Assembly (NCBI RefSeq): GCF_014839805.1 | Contig: NC_051119.1 | Coordinates: forward strand, 5,201,245-5,265,244 | Direction of reading: 5' to 3' | Length of the DNA stretch: 64,000 bases | From: Manduca sexta | Lineage: Eukaryota; Arthropoda; Insecta; Lepidoptera; Sphingidae | Shown: positions 39,201 through 48,800 of the stretch, in pieces | How the letters are laid out: every line of letters begins with the position of its first letter | How positions within the stretch are numbered: the first letter of the stretch is position 1 | Translations under genes and position numbers: made by a program | The notes under the pieces: generated by a model | The model's database searches: none | What the model was told of the DNA's origin: nothing | What the model saw: only the letters and a program-made list of their open reading frames with translations

Positions 39201-39355
39201 TAATTAACAATTAAAAAATAATAAAAAAAATAACTTACTTGTGCTTCAAATTGAGCTACGGCTTCGTTTATTGCTTCTTCTGGACTCATGTCGAATTCTT
39301 CCATATTTTCTTTAACAACCTCATCGTAGGTGTCTTGGGTGATTACGCGTACCAT
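27239..39355 (-). CDS. ARMC6: Armadillo repeat-containing protein 6
   Basis: Nine coding exons on the minus strand: 39355-39239, 36317-36168, 35811-35594, 34725-34569, 33903-33768, 33210-33045, 28959-28866, 28430-28281, 27460-27239 (TAA). Total 1410 nt, 469 aa, close to vertebrate ARMC6. All junctions are GT-AG and phases agree. The N-terminus ([21 protein letters not shown], then [10 protein letters not shown] and GVDLSNI) is diagnostic of ARMC6, as is [21 protein letters not shown] in exon 5. The remainder is helical armadillo-type repeat sequence; the C-terminal exon has the [16 protein letters not shown] tail. Molecular function is poorly known; no enzymatic motif is seen. The start is the first ATG of exon 1; a LINE is inserted 144 bp upstream of it. 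Intron 6 (33044-28960) harbours an opposite-strand tektin gene; intron 1 holds SINE and LINE fragments. Confidence 0.93.
27560..27825 (+). repeat. Dispersed 'cgggcgaagccgcgagc' repeat 3' of ARMC6 last intron side
   Basis: aaatgcaaaagtttgtgagg, acggatttggatgaaacttt and cacgcgggcgaagccgcgag; in ARMC6 intron 8. Confidence 0.62.
28500..28615. repeat. MITE family M1, fragment in ARMC6 intron
   Basis: gtgggtagatattgtaccg, cggatgatcaacacttcagt and gtgaccataaaggctccaaa. Confidence 0.65.
29010..29565 (+). mobile_element. SINE family B copy split by an AT-rich insertion
   Basis: The head half is 29010-29110 and the 3' half about 29340-29565. The intervening roughly 230 bp starts aaccgacttcaaaaaaagg, a motif also seen reversed near 24850 and degraded near 28035, so it is another dispersed element. 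Confidence 0.75.
29903..30062 (-). mobile_element. RTE-type retrotransposon 3' end with TGATGATGAT tail
   Basis: On the minus strand: [20 protein letters not shown], then [12 protein letters not shown], a stop and a (TGA)n-like terminus, the usual end of RTE elements. It sits inside a copy of another dispersed repeat (sequence resumes at about 30086) just upstream of the tektin ATG, which explains the open frame 5' of tektin. Confidence 0.72.
30158..31399 (+). CDS. Tektin family protein, intronless, nested in ARMC6 intron 6
   Basis: Tektins are coiled-coil filament proteins of axonemal doublet microtubules, typically in sperm flagella. The single open frame from 30158 gives 413 aa, usual tektin length. 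The signature nonapeptide is present as RPNVENCRE at residues 330-338 (family consensus RPNVELCRD, so two substitutions). Other family blocks are the [13 protein letters not shown] segment, [18 protein letters not shown] and [15 protein letters not shown], plus the [12 protein letters not shown] stretch near the end. Long heptad-like stretches indicate coiled coil. The frame stays open upstream to 30038, but that part is repeat sequence (an RTE tail and a dispersed repeat), so the ATG at 30158 is preferred. AATAAA follows at 31465. The absence of introns suggests retroposition or intron loss; no poly(A) tract or flanking duplication is obvious. Which tektin subtype it is cannot be settled by eye. 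Confidence 0.9.
   Translation: MSSAERGDFLSYGDKSHGLSTLINWHDHNQRVLKGDIIKTTDNNTSITKNCIIKVNQTSCNDFSDSTDQLKHRTRHINYWKSELERAIADIDAEINILENQRQQVKNAMDTLKIPEYITEECLDLRRNRMQSDLVYDVPQEELFTESAVIQNVKRLHTDMLRDIEHQMKVNVAAKHSLERDWSDKYLAFKYESANTDLETKSQHVKDSAGATRLSEGQSNVETWEHYSISALDQFKKAFENSKNLRAKVDAILINTARDLRSQDIKVNKALSERIARTEQVKTELENQLLLTLQKIVETENILETLHEEMMKVSQRIQVAQTRLNTKNWRPNVENCREGSLISLIEEVRDLNQCMSLLQKRSLETEKLRAELIHERSLLENEIMVKNKTLHIDNQRCLYLRSFFQSAEKLCGF
31465..31470 (+). terminator. Poly(A) signal of tektin gene
   Basis: AATAAA lies 66 bp past the tektin stop codon, just before a SINE insertion, so a short 3' UTR is likely. Confidence 0.6.
31499..31764 (+). mobile_element. tRNA-derived SINE (family A), full length
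   Basis: The head contains Pol III A-box-like TGGCGTAGTTG and B-box GGTTCGAATCC, followed by a conserved body ending ctttcggggataaatgcgtg. It is flanked by the 14-bp duplication tattgtatttactt (31485-31498 and 31765-31778). It lies 100 bp past the tektin stop inside the ARMC6 intron. The intact duplication makes this one of the youngest insertions in the window. Confidence 0.9.
33338..33575 (+). mobile_element. SINE family A, diverged copy in ARMC6 intron 5
   Basis: Head ttcggtggcgtagttgtatc, body with cagtatcagcccggagtctg and the terminal tacccctttggggatta block; several substitutions and small gaps relative to 31499-31764. Confidence 0.78.
34826..35110. repeat. MITE family M1 in ARMC6 intron 3
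   Basis: Begins gatgacttatgtttacacga atgttagac, holds the gccagacttcaagacactg block and ends gaaaaatagtttaatttta. Confidence 0.72.
35175..35350. repeat. Foldback repeat family (ttgttctgattggt), ARMC6 intron 3 copy
   Basis: ctgttttcaataaacaatc and gatcgtttattgaaaatgg form inverted ends; core ctttgttctgattggttcc. Related copies at 13188-13330 and 51405-51575. Confidence 0.65.
36715..37043 (+). mobile_element. SINE family B, full length, in ARMC6 intron 1
   Basis: Head gcggtagactagatggt with B box ggttcaaatcc, conserved body (ctctgacttttctaaaaat, gcactaggccagcgcggtgg) and terminus acagggctgatattattat. The flanking duplication aatagaaac is at 36706-36714 and 37044-37052. Confidence 0.87.
37737..38440 (+). 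mobile_element. 5'-truncated non-LTR retrotransposon 3' end with (AATA)n tail
   Basis: The frame 37745-38131 resembles the C-terminal tail of CR1/Jockey-type reverse transcriptase proteins ([20 protein letters not shown], then [13 protein letters not shown] and [18 protein letters not shown] before the stop). About 300 nt of AT-rich 3' UTR follow, ending in AATAAATAAATAAATAAAT. It lies in ARMC6 intron 1, antisense to the host gene. Clade assignment is tentative. Confidence 0.72.
38450..38590 (-). mobile_element. RTE-type retrotransposon C-terminal fragment
   Basis: Read on the minus strand it encodes a decayed version of the RTE polymerase tail: [13 protein letters not shown], then [12 protein letters not shown]. 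It directly follows the (AATA)n tail of the previous element, so it is either nested debris or the pre-insertion sequence. Confidence 0.65.
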
Positions 39356-39498
39356 GTTTAATATCTTAGCTTCAAGTCTTATGTGATTTTTGTACTATGT
39401 TCGCTGTACTTTTATAGAAAAACTTAAATTGATTCGCAGGTGAAAACCGATACAACTTGAACGAGGACGTCAAAATATCAAGAAAAAAATTATGACAT

Positions 39499-39512
39499 GA
39501 TCCTGTCATTTT
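39499..39512. repeat. Target site duplication, left side of LINE
   Basis: tgatcctgtcattt, identical to 45166-45179 across the element; it lies 144 bp upstream of the ARMC6 start codon. Confidence 0.9.
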
Positions 39513-40097
39513 TTTTTTTTTTTTTTTTTTATAATTCGTCCTTATAGGACAGGCTATAGTCTTACGACTATACTGCCTAGTCTTACGTATTTCTTTTCTT
39601 CAAATTTAAATTCTTAATATATTGTCTTTCGTAAGTATTCCAATTAGTAGTTTTCGTAAGTATAGTCAATTCCAGGTAAAGTATAATCCATTTTTCCAAT
39701 TGTCAAATCCAGAGTAAATATCAATTCAGTACGATTTTCCTCGTCAGTGAATATGTTTCATACTATCCGTAAAATATGTTTTTACTATCCTCTTCTTAAT
39801 TTAAAGCTTCATTGAGATATAGAATTTGCAATTCCACTATTTGCTCTTTGCTCCATGTATTGAGCGTGCTTCAAAATTTCAAAAACTTAGAGTAAGTACT
39901 TCCTCTAAGTTCAAATCAAATATAATCAATGGCAGATATTATCTGTCAGACTCAGCTGTTAAAGAACTGATTATAATACATTTTATAATATATGTCTGAA
40001 ACCAATATCCTGTAAAATAGTTAACAAGTAAGACTTAATAACAATATTTACAATATTACTACGTAATAGAAATTTCAACGAAATAAACAAAAAACAA

Positions 40098-43000
40098 CTA
40101 AATATCATTTACAGTGTCTTTTATAAATTTATACAAGTAAACATAAGTTGAGGCATTCTTAAGCAACTCTTTTAAACATTGCGGGACCCGGTTAGGCTTC
40201 TTATAGATTTTTAAAAGCTCATCCGCCAACACAAGGCGCTGAATGTTGAAAGATGAACATTCGAAGAAAATGTGATGTAGTGATTGAATTTTTTGTGATT
40301 GACAATATTCGCAATAGGGAGAATTAGCCATTTTAATACGATGAAGATGACAATTTAATCTATAATGACCAAAACGCATACGACAAATAATTGAATAAAA
40401 TTTTCTATTGATAAAATTATTTTTCTTGCAAAACCAAGGAGTGGAGTTTATTTGGACATCCATACTAGCAAACCAGTTTCCTTTATTTTCATGAGGTGTG
40501 TGTATTGATATGAATGTCTCCCCCATGCTTGACACATACGCTGTTTTAAGAAACTAACAGCGTCTGTGTGTGGTATGGATACAGTCATATCAATATTGGA
40601 ATTAGGAATTAATTCTTGTAACTCAACAATTTTTTTGGCCAGGTAATCTGCCCTTTCATTTCCTATGACGCCAATATGTGAAGGAACCCAAACAAAACGA
40701 ACTACTATATCTAATTTGGACAGTTCGACCCATAGTTCTTTTATTAAATAAATGACATAATTAGTGTTAGCATGAAATTTATTATTTGCAAGGTTTTCTA
40801 ATACACTCCTGCTATCACTAACTATTATCCATTTAGTATGGTCAGAATTAAAATTTTTTATGTGTTTTAAAGCACTGAAAATGGCGACAGCTTCAGCTGT
40901 GAAGATACTAGCAGCTTTATCAATTTTTTTACCGATGCCTATATTTGAAGAGGGCTCATATATGGCAAAAGACACAGCCCTATCATTTTTGGAGCCATCA
41001 GTATATATAAATTTATGGTCTGAAAATTTTAAAAGCATATTGATTACTTCTTCTTTCGAGGGCAGGTCCCTTTTTTTGATTTAAAATTATATCAATAGAT
41101 GGAAACTTACTAATGTAAGATCCTTCATAGCAAGGCAAAATGTGTTTTGATTGATAAATGTTCATGTTTTTAATAAAGCTCATGAACTCTTGAAGACCTT
41201 GTAAAATATAAATTGGTTTAGGGAGAATTGAGTAACAGAATGCAACAAGTTGGCCAAAAGATTATTATTAGTTACACTAAAAAGTTTTAATATGAATCTT
41301 TCTTTCAAGTAATTAAATCGAATACTTAATGGTGGGACATTACATTCTATTTGCATTGCATTTATGGGAGTGCTTCTGAATGCCCCGGTAATAATACGCA
41401 AACACTTGTTTTGCAAAACATCTAAACTATTTACAATTCTAGCATCTGCAGCAAAAGCAATAAAAACCATATTCAAAATGACTACGAACTAACGATTTGT
41501 ACAATAACAACAAAAATTTGGGGGTCAGAACCCCAATATGAACCAGACAAGGACTTTAAAATGTTACATGCTTTATTTGCCTTATTAATTATATGTTTTA
41601 AATAATTATTCCAGGATAAATTATATGAAATATGGACACCCAAAAATTTCACTTCAGATGTAGTGGGTAACAAACAATTATTATATTGCACAGCAGGTGT
41701 ACTGTGACAATGTTTACCAAATACAATAACTTTAGACTTGGATGGATTCACACTGAGATCAAGGTAAGAAAAATAGTTGTACAATTTTGCTAATGCATCA
41801 TTAATTGTTGAAACCACTTGTGATACATTAGTTCCAGATGTATAAACAACCAAATCATCTGCGAATTGTAAATTTTTAACATAAGGGCCCAATATTAGAT
41901 TTAGTCTACGGATATACAATATGAATATTAAAGGCGACAATATACCCCTTGACAAACTCCTTTTGACGAAAGTCTAGGACCATAAAGGTGTCTATTAAAT
42001 TTAGTAAATACTTCTCTGTTCATTAAGAAATTTTTAATCCACTTTATAATTTTTTCAGGAATCCCTATTTGTAATAACTCAAGGCATAGAATATCTATGT
42101 TTACACTATTAAAAGCACCTGCGATGTCAAAGAATACACTGACCATGTTTTCTTTTGCGGATATAGTGTTTTGTATATCCTGCTGTAACTGGCAAAGGCT
42201 TTCTCTAGCAGAACGATTTCTACGGAAACCAAATTGATTGGAAGGTAATATATTATATTTTTCTACATAGAACTCTAAACGATGTTTAAGCAATTGTTCA
42301 AATAATTTACCAACACAAGAAGTAAGTGCTATAGGGCGATAAGAATCGGGGGTGTAACTTTTGGCTTATCAGGTTTTAAAATTGGTACAAGGCAATCCAT
42401 TTTCCAGTCTTGTGGTATTATGTTATTATCCCAAAGAAGATTCAAGATTTGTAAAAATATCTCTAAACTTGTAACACTGAGCTTTTGAATAAAATATATG
42501 ACATTCCGTCGAGACCATAAGCAGAATCTCTACGAGATGAGATGGCTGATATGAGTTCTTTTATCGTAAAAGGATTGAGGAGAAAGCTATTGTTGTTATT
42601 TACATTATTGGTAAAAAGTAATTCTGAGTTATATTGTACAGAGTCCGGAGTATATTTCTTTTAAAAAATCAGATACCCATAAGTCATCTTCATGATTATT
42701 AAAATTATAGGTTTTATTAAATTTTCGCATAAATTTCCATATGATAGACAATGGTGTGCATCTATTAAAGGTTTCACAAAGAGAGAACCAACTTTTTCGC
42801 CTTTCTATTTTTAAAGTTAGTTTTTAACTGCTCTAAGCCTTTTGAACTGTAAATAAGTTTCCTGTGTGGGATTATTCTTGAAAGATATATATGCAGTTTT
42901 GAAATTTGATACAGCCTGTGTACACTTTTGATTCCACCACGGAAGTGTAGGGCTTTTCCTATTGTTTCTCTGACATGAATGAGTTGTAATATTTGAGTTC

Positions 43001-43905
43001 TCATACAAATATGATCTATTACAATTGGGAATAGAATTCGCAGCTGCAGTGCGCAAAATTTTGCAAAAAAGGAGATATGAGTCAAGAGGAGTTGTATCAT
43101 CTATTACAAAATCTACTAATAAAACATCAACTTGTTTTCTATACATTTGCCAATCCACCAGTTTGTAATTTGGGTAAATGGGCAAATGTACAGCATTAAA
43201 ACAATTTCCTTGAGTGTGAATGTTGGGTTGACTAATCATTACTTTTATGATTATAGGAATATGATAACTAGTACCAAGAGGACAATCATGTACAGACCAG
43301 TCACAGTTGAGAGCCAGTGATGAAGATACCAATGATAAATCCAAAGCATTGGGTCGCCATGTTGGAGAACCGATAGTCGTTGCTTGCCCATCATTAAGGA
43401 GAACCAAATTATTATCCTCAATAACCTCTAGAATATTTCGACCACGCGGGCTGTCGGAACCACAGCCCCAACAAGTGTGATGAGCGTTAAAATCGCCCGC
43501 AAATATGAAAGGACTAGGAATAGACTTAACCAATGTATCAAAATTGTTTTTGCTGAAGACTGGGTTAGAGTTTAAAGGACTATAGAAACTAACTATACAT
43601 ATATCTTTATTATTAACTGTTATTTTCACACATACATTTTGTAAGGAATTATCGAAATAGGTGTTAATTCTAGAATAAATAATGCTTTTATGTATTATAA
43701 TTGCAACACCATTGTGTTTGTTACCACAATCATTCCTTTCAACATTGTAATTTTTAATTTTAAAATTTTGTTCAGGTTTTAACCAAGTTTCACTGATTAT
43801 AGCAATATGAATATTGTGTGTATAAAGAAAATTAATAAATATATGTTTGTTACTATTCAGACTTTGGGCATTCCATTGTATTATATTTAAAGTTGATAAA
43901 TCCAT
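40098..43905 (-). pseudogene. LINE ORF2 (endonuclease, reverse transcriptase, RNase H), frameshifted
   Basis: Fragments in order on the minus strand: 43905-42817 endonuclease (NIIQWNAQSLNSNK, ISETWLKP, FAGDFNAHHTCWG, LDLSLVSS); 42293-41928 RT fingers and palm (NQFGFRRNRSARE, FFDIAGAFNSVN); 41955-41482 RT core with FADD catalytic box; 41476-41180 connection; 41038-40448 RNase H (YTDGSKND, AEAVAIFSALKHI, VSDSRSVLENL, SHIGVIGNERADYLAKK); 40535-40098 C-terminal region with a CEYCQSQKIQSLHHIFFEC zinc-ribbon-like motif. The endonuclease SDH catalytic box reads SYH here, so the metal-binding Asp is lost. Several frameshifts also separate the blocks. Confidence 0.9.
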
Positions 43906-44165
43906 TATGAAGATGAAGGGAATTTATTACTTAGCGTTGCTTTTAAAACTTCTTTAATGGAAGTAGAATTAATAGGGGCATCTTTATTACTTATTATTTT
44001 AATAATTGTTTCAACTAATGTGCTTATAAATGTATCCGATTTCATTAAATTATTAATTTGCGTATCTAAAGTACGAGCAGAAAGAGCTGGAAATGCATTG
44101 GAGTCAAAAGTTCTGAATATGTGGCATTTCTAGATTTTATTTTATTTTCTTCAACCTTTTGTTTT

Positions 44166-45021
44166 TTATTGGACATGTCGACGAAATAGCAACGTGATTG
44201 CCTTTACAGTTGACACATGTGGCATCTTTAGAGTCAATTTGGCAATTTTAAAATTGTGATTTAATGTACAAATCGAACATACTTCTGCATTACGGCAGAA
44301 TTTAGCAATATGTCCATATTTCAAACATTTAAGGCATTGCTTAACGGGAGGAATATATTTACTTACCTCGTGTCGCCACGAGTCAAGATATATGTAGTTA
44401 GGGAGGATGGTGGAGGCGAAGGTTACAGCCACTGCCTGGGTCGGAATAAATTTTAGCACACCGTCGTTCCTTTCACCCTGCGCATAAAGCGCCTGACCTG
44501 CACTACGTTTTTGGAACTACCAATCAACGAAAAGACCTGTTTATTGGACATATCAATAGGAACCGAAGTGAGAACTCCAGTGACCTCTGTATCTCTAGCG
44601 GGTATAGTTGCGTTCAGAGACAGTTGGTCGAGCAATTTTTATTTTGTATGAACATGTTAGCATTGTTAGGCAAATCAAATGTTATTCCAACCTTGTACTT
44701 ATTGATGGAGCGCAAATGCATAACACCTGATACTCCATGCTCCCGTATACCTTTTGAAAGGGCCATGCGATCCCTATCACTGAATACTTTGTTCTCGTCC
44801 AGGTGGTTAAGGAAGACTATTAGTTCGGTTTGATTTGTATCCTCGGGATACTTACGTGTGTACCCTTTTACCTTGTATATTTTATATTTGTCTTTGGGAT
44901 CTTTATGTTTTGATCCTGCAGCTCCAAGAGACTCCGACGAATCCGTGTCTGAAGATCCGAAGCTCGATAGGTCTGGATCCGGAGGTTCAAGTTCATCTTT
45001 TCTCCGTCTCTTCCTGCCCAT
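44166..45021 (-). pseudogene. LINE ORF1 (Gag-like, zinc knuckles), frameshifted
   Basis: Three overlapping frames read in order: 45021-44614 (basic start MGRKRRRKDELEPPDPD, acidic Ser-rich), 44635-44453 and 44459-44166. The last has a clear CCHC knuckle CLKCLKYGHIAKFC and the start of a second, CSICTLNH. A further CVNCKGNH motif follows in another frame, so a third break lies inside the knuckle array. Nucleic-acid-binding chaperone of the retrotransposon by family knowledge; not functional as it stands. Confidence 0.85.
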
Positions 45022-45165
45022 TTTGATGGGCTAACTATTTATGTAGACACTTATTTAATAAATATGTGAAGGCTAATGTACAAAATATACTAGAAAAGCT
45101 TTTTTTTAAATAAATAATTCAAAAAGGGCGCCTTTGCTTATTCACAGTTTCCCGCCTTTTTTTTC

Positions 45166-45179
45166 TGATCCTGTCATTT
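45166..45179. repeat. Target site duplication, right side of LINE
   Basis: tgatcctgtcattt, matching 39499-39512 at 14 of 14 positions. Confidence 0.9.
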
Positions 45180-45886
45180 ATCAAAACGTCAATATTGAAC
45201 AAGTAATTGACACTTGACAGTTTTCAACTGTCATTTGCAAAAATAAATGTTTACAAATACCACATTATATCAAACGAAAGATAATTATAAAACATAATTT
45301 ACAGTTTGTTTTATTTACACAAATAATATGAACTGTATTGTTCGATCGGTAAAATATAAAAAATAAAACCAAAATACATATATTATCACAATACGATTTG
45401 GTCTTAAGAATTTATTTTATTTATCATATAAAGTTACCGAACGTACTACTATGTTAACAAAGTTAGTGAATCTACGAAATTGTAGTAATATTAGGTTATA
45501 ACATAGCTATCATCTTTGATGAGATAATACTTTGTTTGATACAAAACAGCTTTCTAAGTCACGGTGCGTTTGAAAAGTAAGTTAGTATAACGAACGTAAA
45601 TAATTCTAAATTAATATATTTTTAAGTAATTCTTCAACATATCTTTTGTATTTGCCATTAAAAACTAAATAAATATGAGTATACTGCACATTTATTTTAA
45701 GTTGGATGTCGTAAGGGGGTTTCTTGATTTTTTCAATGCAAAAACCAAAAACCATATGTTCCGATTGTCAATGGGATGACGCATAGTCTACAAAAAGAAA
45801 TAATTATCGTTTCGTATGTGTAATTACTCAATAATTTTGCGATAAAGCGAATTATTTACTATTTCAAGTTATTATAATATCAAAAA

Positions 45887-48800
45887 ATGAGTTTCCTAGG
45901 GAAAATATTTGGTGGTAAAAAGGAGGAAAAAGGGCCCACGACACATGAGGCGATACAGAAATTACGCGAGACAGAGGAATTACTCATCAAAAAACAAGAG
46001 TTTCTAGAAAAGAAAATCGACCTAGAGATACAAACAGCAAGAAAGAATGGCACAAAGAATAAGCGCGGTGAGTGTAACGATATATTTCGTCCATTGTTGG
46101 GATCAAATTGTGTTTGCGACGCAGTATTTATTGCTATGTAGTTTCGCTGTCGTCCTTGTTATGCTGTTTGTGATTCCGTTAATCACGCCTGTGTGCTCAA
46201 TAGTCCCATTTCGTGTGGGAAGCACAAACTTCTAAGACTATAAACAATATAAATTTTTCTATGAGATAATTGGTTGGCAATAGGAAACTATCAGGAACAA
46301 ATATCTAGCTACTAGTCAGATTGACCTTTTGTCCTACTTTTGAAAATGTTTTATATTCTCAAACATTGATTTTGACACTGCTGTATATGCATTGCAGTGT
46401 GTTGACGGTCCAATAGTTTATACATTATTATCTTCTATGATATTATTCAAAACTGAAGATTGTTCTATCTAATTTGATCTTAATGCAGGAAAAGACAATG
46501 AAAAATACACAAAACAAGTATTTTTAGTAATGGATGGCTTACTATTACAAGGTTCTATGTTGTAATTTCTTTTTGTACAAATTGAATTATATTTATCACA
46601 TAATTCTATGTATTTTTTTTGTAAATAATTCCAACAATCACAACAGATAAATAAAGGGGAACCGTGAAATAATCTTTTCTAATTATTCTAATATAAGTAG
46701 AAATTAACATTGGACCTTGTAACAGAGAGAGAGCGATATTTACTACACATATTTCAAAATGAATACATCTAATTATTTCTTTATAATCCAACCAGTTCTT
46801 ATAACCTGTTACTCTGAACTTGTATTAGGAAATGAATGTCCATTGTCTTTGCGTCATAAGAGATCTTGTGACAAATAAAGTTACTGCATACAGTTACCTA
46901 TTGCGCCATCATATTATTATAAATGTATTAAGTAATTAGTTGGTCTGATACACTTATTGTTAATAATCATAATGTTATTTGTTAGCATAGGTATGTTTAC
47001 CCCTTTTCTTGACACTTGTTGATAAAAAGTGTGACTGAAGTGGATAGAAGAAAATGTCACTATCACTATCAGCTATGACGCTGAATATACCTTGTCTCAC
47101 AAAGGGGTGGGCAGAGGCTATGGATGGCTACTTAGCATGACTCTGGCACTTCCTATTGTCACATATATTATGATGTAAAGAAAATAGGTGTTTCATAAAT
47201 TATCCAATGATATTCCACCATGCTACGGACAGCAGGCAAAGTTTTAAGGGCTGTTCAGTTGGTTCTTTATTTTGATTTTGTGGTTTATCCCAAGGGATGT
47301 AAATTTAATGGACTTAAAACCGAAATTAAAATATTTGCTTATATTTTAATCTTTTTATGGCTATATGACTTAATCAGAAAAAAATGGGATTCTTTTTTTT
47401 ATGTTTATGCAAAGTGAAAATCAAATTCTGTTAAGGCGATACCTCAAGGTCCATTTTCATACATTTTGTTTCACCTTTAATCTGGGTAACTAAACAAGTA
47501 TTGGCAAGTAAAGAATTTAAATTCACGTCTAGTTAGTGATTAGTTCTCGCAGTTGAAAGAAAAACGTAAAAATAATTAATAATCATGGATATTTCTGCCT
47601 TTAAAATTTCGTCATATTAAATTTTAAAGGCAGAAATATCCATGATTATTAATTATTTTTACGTTTTTCTTCCCTGCGCGATGCGGCATTGTGTTTCCTC
47701 TCTACGAAGGGATTTAAAAGTTTCTGTGCTAAGAAGCCCCTAAACACCTCGTTTACTCTGCCACTAATGACCGCCAAGGACTCCTTATAGCCTCTATTAT
47801 ACTTATTGTGAATCTCCACTAATTTTCCAAATTATATTTTCCAGCGGCAATCGCGGCACTCAAGCGCAAGAAGCGTTACGAGAAGCAGCTTACCCAGATC
47901 GATGGAACGCTCACGCAGATCGAGGCGCAGCGGGAAGCGCTTGAGGGCGCCAACACCAACGCTCAAGTACTGAACACCATGAAGGAGGCGGCCAACGCGA
48001 TGAAGCTCGCCCATAAAGATATGTTAGTATTGATTTTAGATTTTGGATGGTTTATTGTATATGGGAATGTAGGTTTTTTGTTAAGAAAATTATCTTTGAA
48101 GTGCTTTTGCAAATGCTTTTGTATAAAAGAGCTTGGGTTAATGATCCTGGGATTTCAGTTCTCCCTCCCAATCTCTGTGTATGAAATGAAATAACTTCTG
48201 AGTCACTGAAACGCGCGAAGTTAAAGTAGTCGTTGAGTTTACTGAAATGATCTTATTTTCTGAGCTATTTTTTATTTGTTGTTCCGTAATAACCTTATAT
48301 AAAGTATTAGATTTTTTTTAATAAAGATGAATGAAATCAGTTAAGTCATTCTCAAGTTCTATGAGTAAGGGAAATAGGATTCATTTATTGATGTATACAA
48401 TGTGTAGATCATTGCCTATCTGTAACTTTTAAAAATACTAATAAACTCCACTTCCCCAGTGACGTGGACAAGGTACACGACATAATGGACGACATAGCGG
48501 AACAGCACGACATATCGCGCGAGATCACCGAAGCAATCAGCAACAACGTCGCGTTCCCCAACGATATCGACGAGGACGAGCTTGAGAGGGAGCTTGAGGA
48601 GCTTGAACAGGTTAGTTTGTCATTCGTTCATTTAATCTTTCGTTCGGTCGTTCGTTCGTTCTTTCTTTCGTTCGATCTACAACAGATGTTCACTTTGGCC
48701 TAAAGATACTAAGGCCTCATAACTTGTTCATTCATTTTATAAAGGTCCACTATTCATTCGTTCTTACTAATGTAACTATTTTGGTCACTAGTTGCTTTAT

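Larger units (their letters stand above)
39513..45165 (-). mobile_element. Near full-length non-LTR retrotransposon with EN, RT and RNase H (I/LOA-like)
   Basis: About 5.65 kb on the minus strand, 3' poly(A) appearing as a T run starting near 39511. It is flanked by identical 14-bp duplications tgatcctgtcattt at 39499-39512 and 45166-45179 (the right edge is ambiguous because the tract ends in T). ORF1 (45021-44166) and ORF2 (43905-40098) are both present in the correct order with a 5' leader. Both are broken by frameshifts. Presence of an APE-type endonuclease, RT and a C-terminal RNase H points to the I/LOA-like group rather than Jockey or CR1; the exact clade needs a tree. It separates ARMC6 from CHMP4. 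Confidence 0.93.

Noticed and set aside
44624..45026. Plus-strand frames of 60-70 codons across the LINE ORF1
   Set aside because: They are antisense shadows of the retrotransposon ORF1 on the minus strand.
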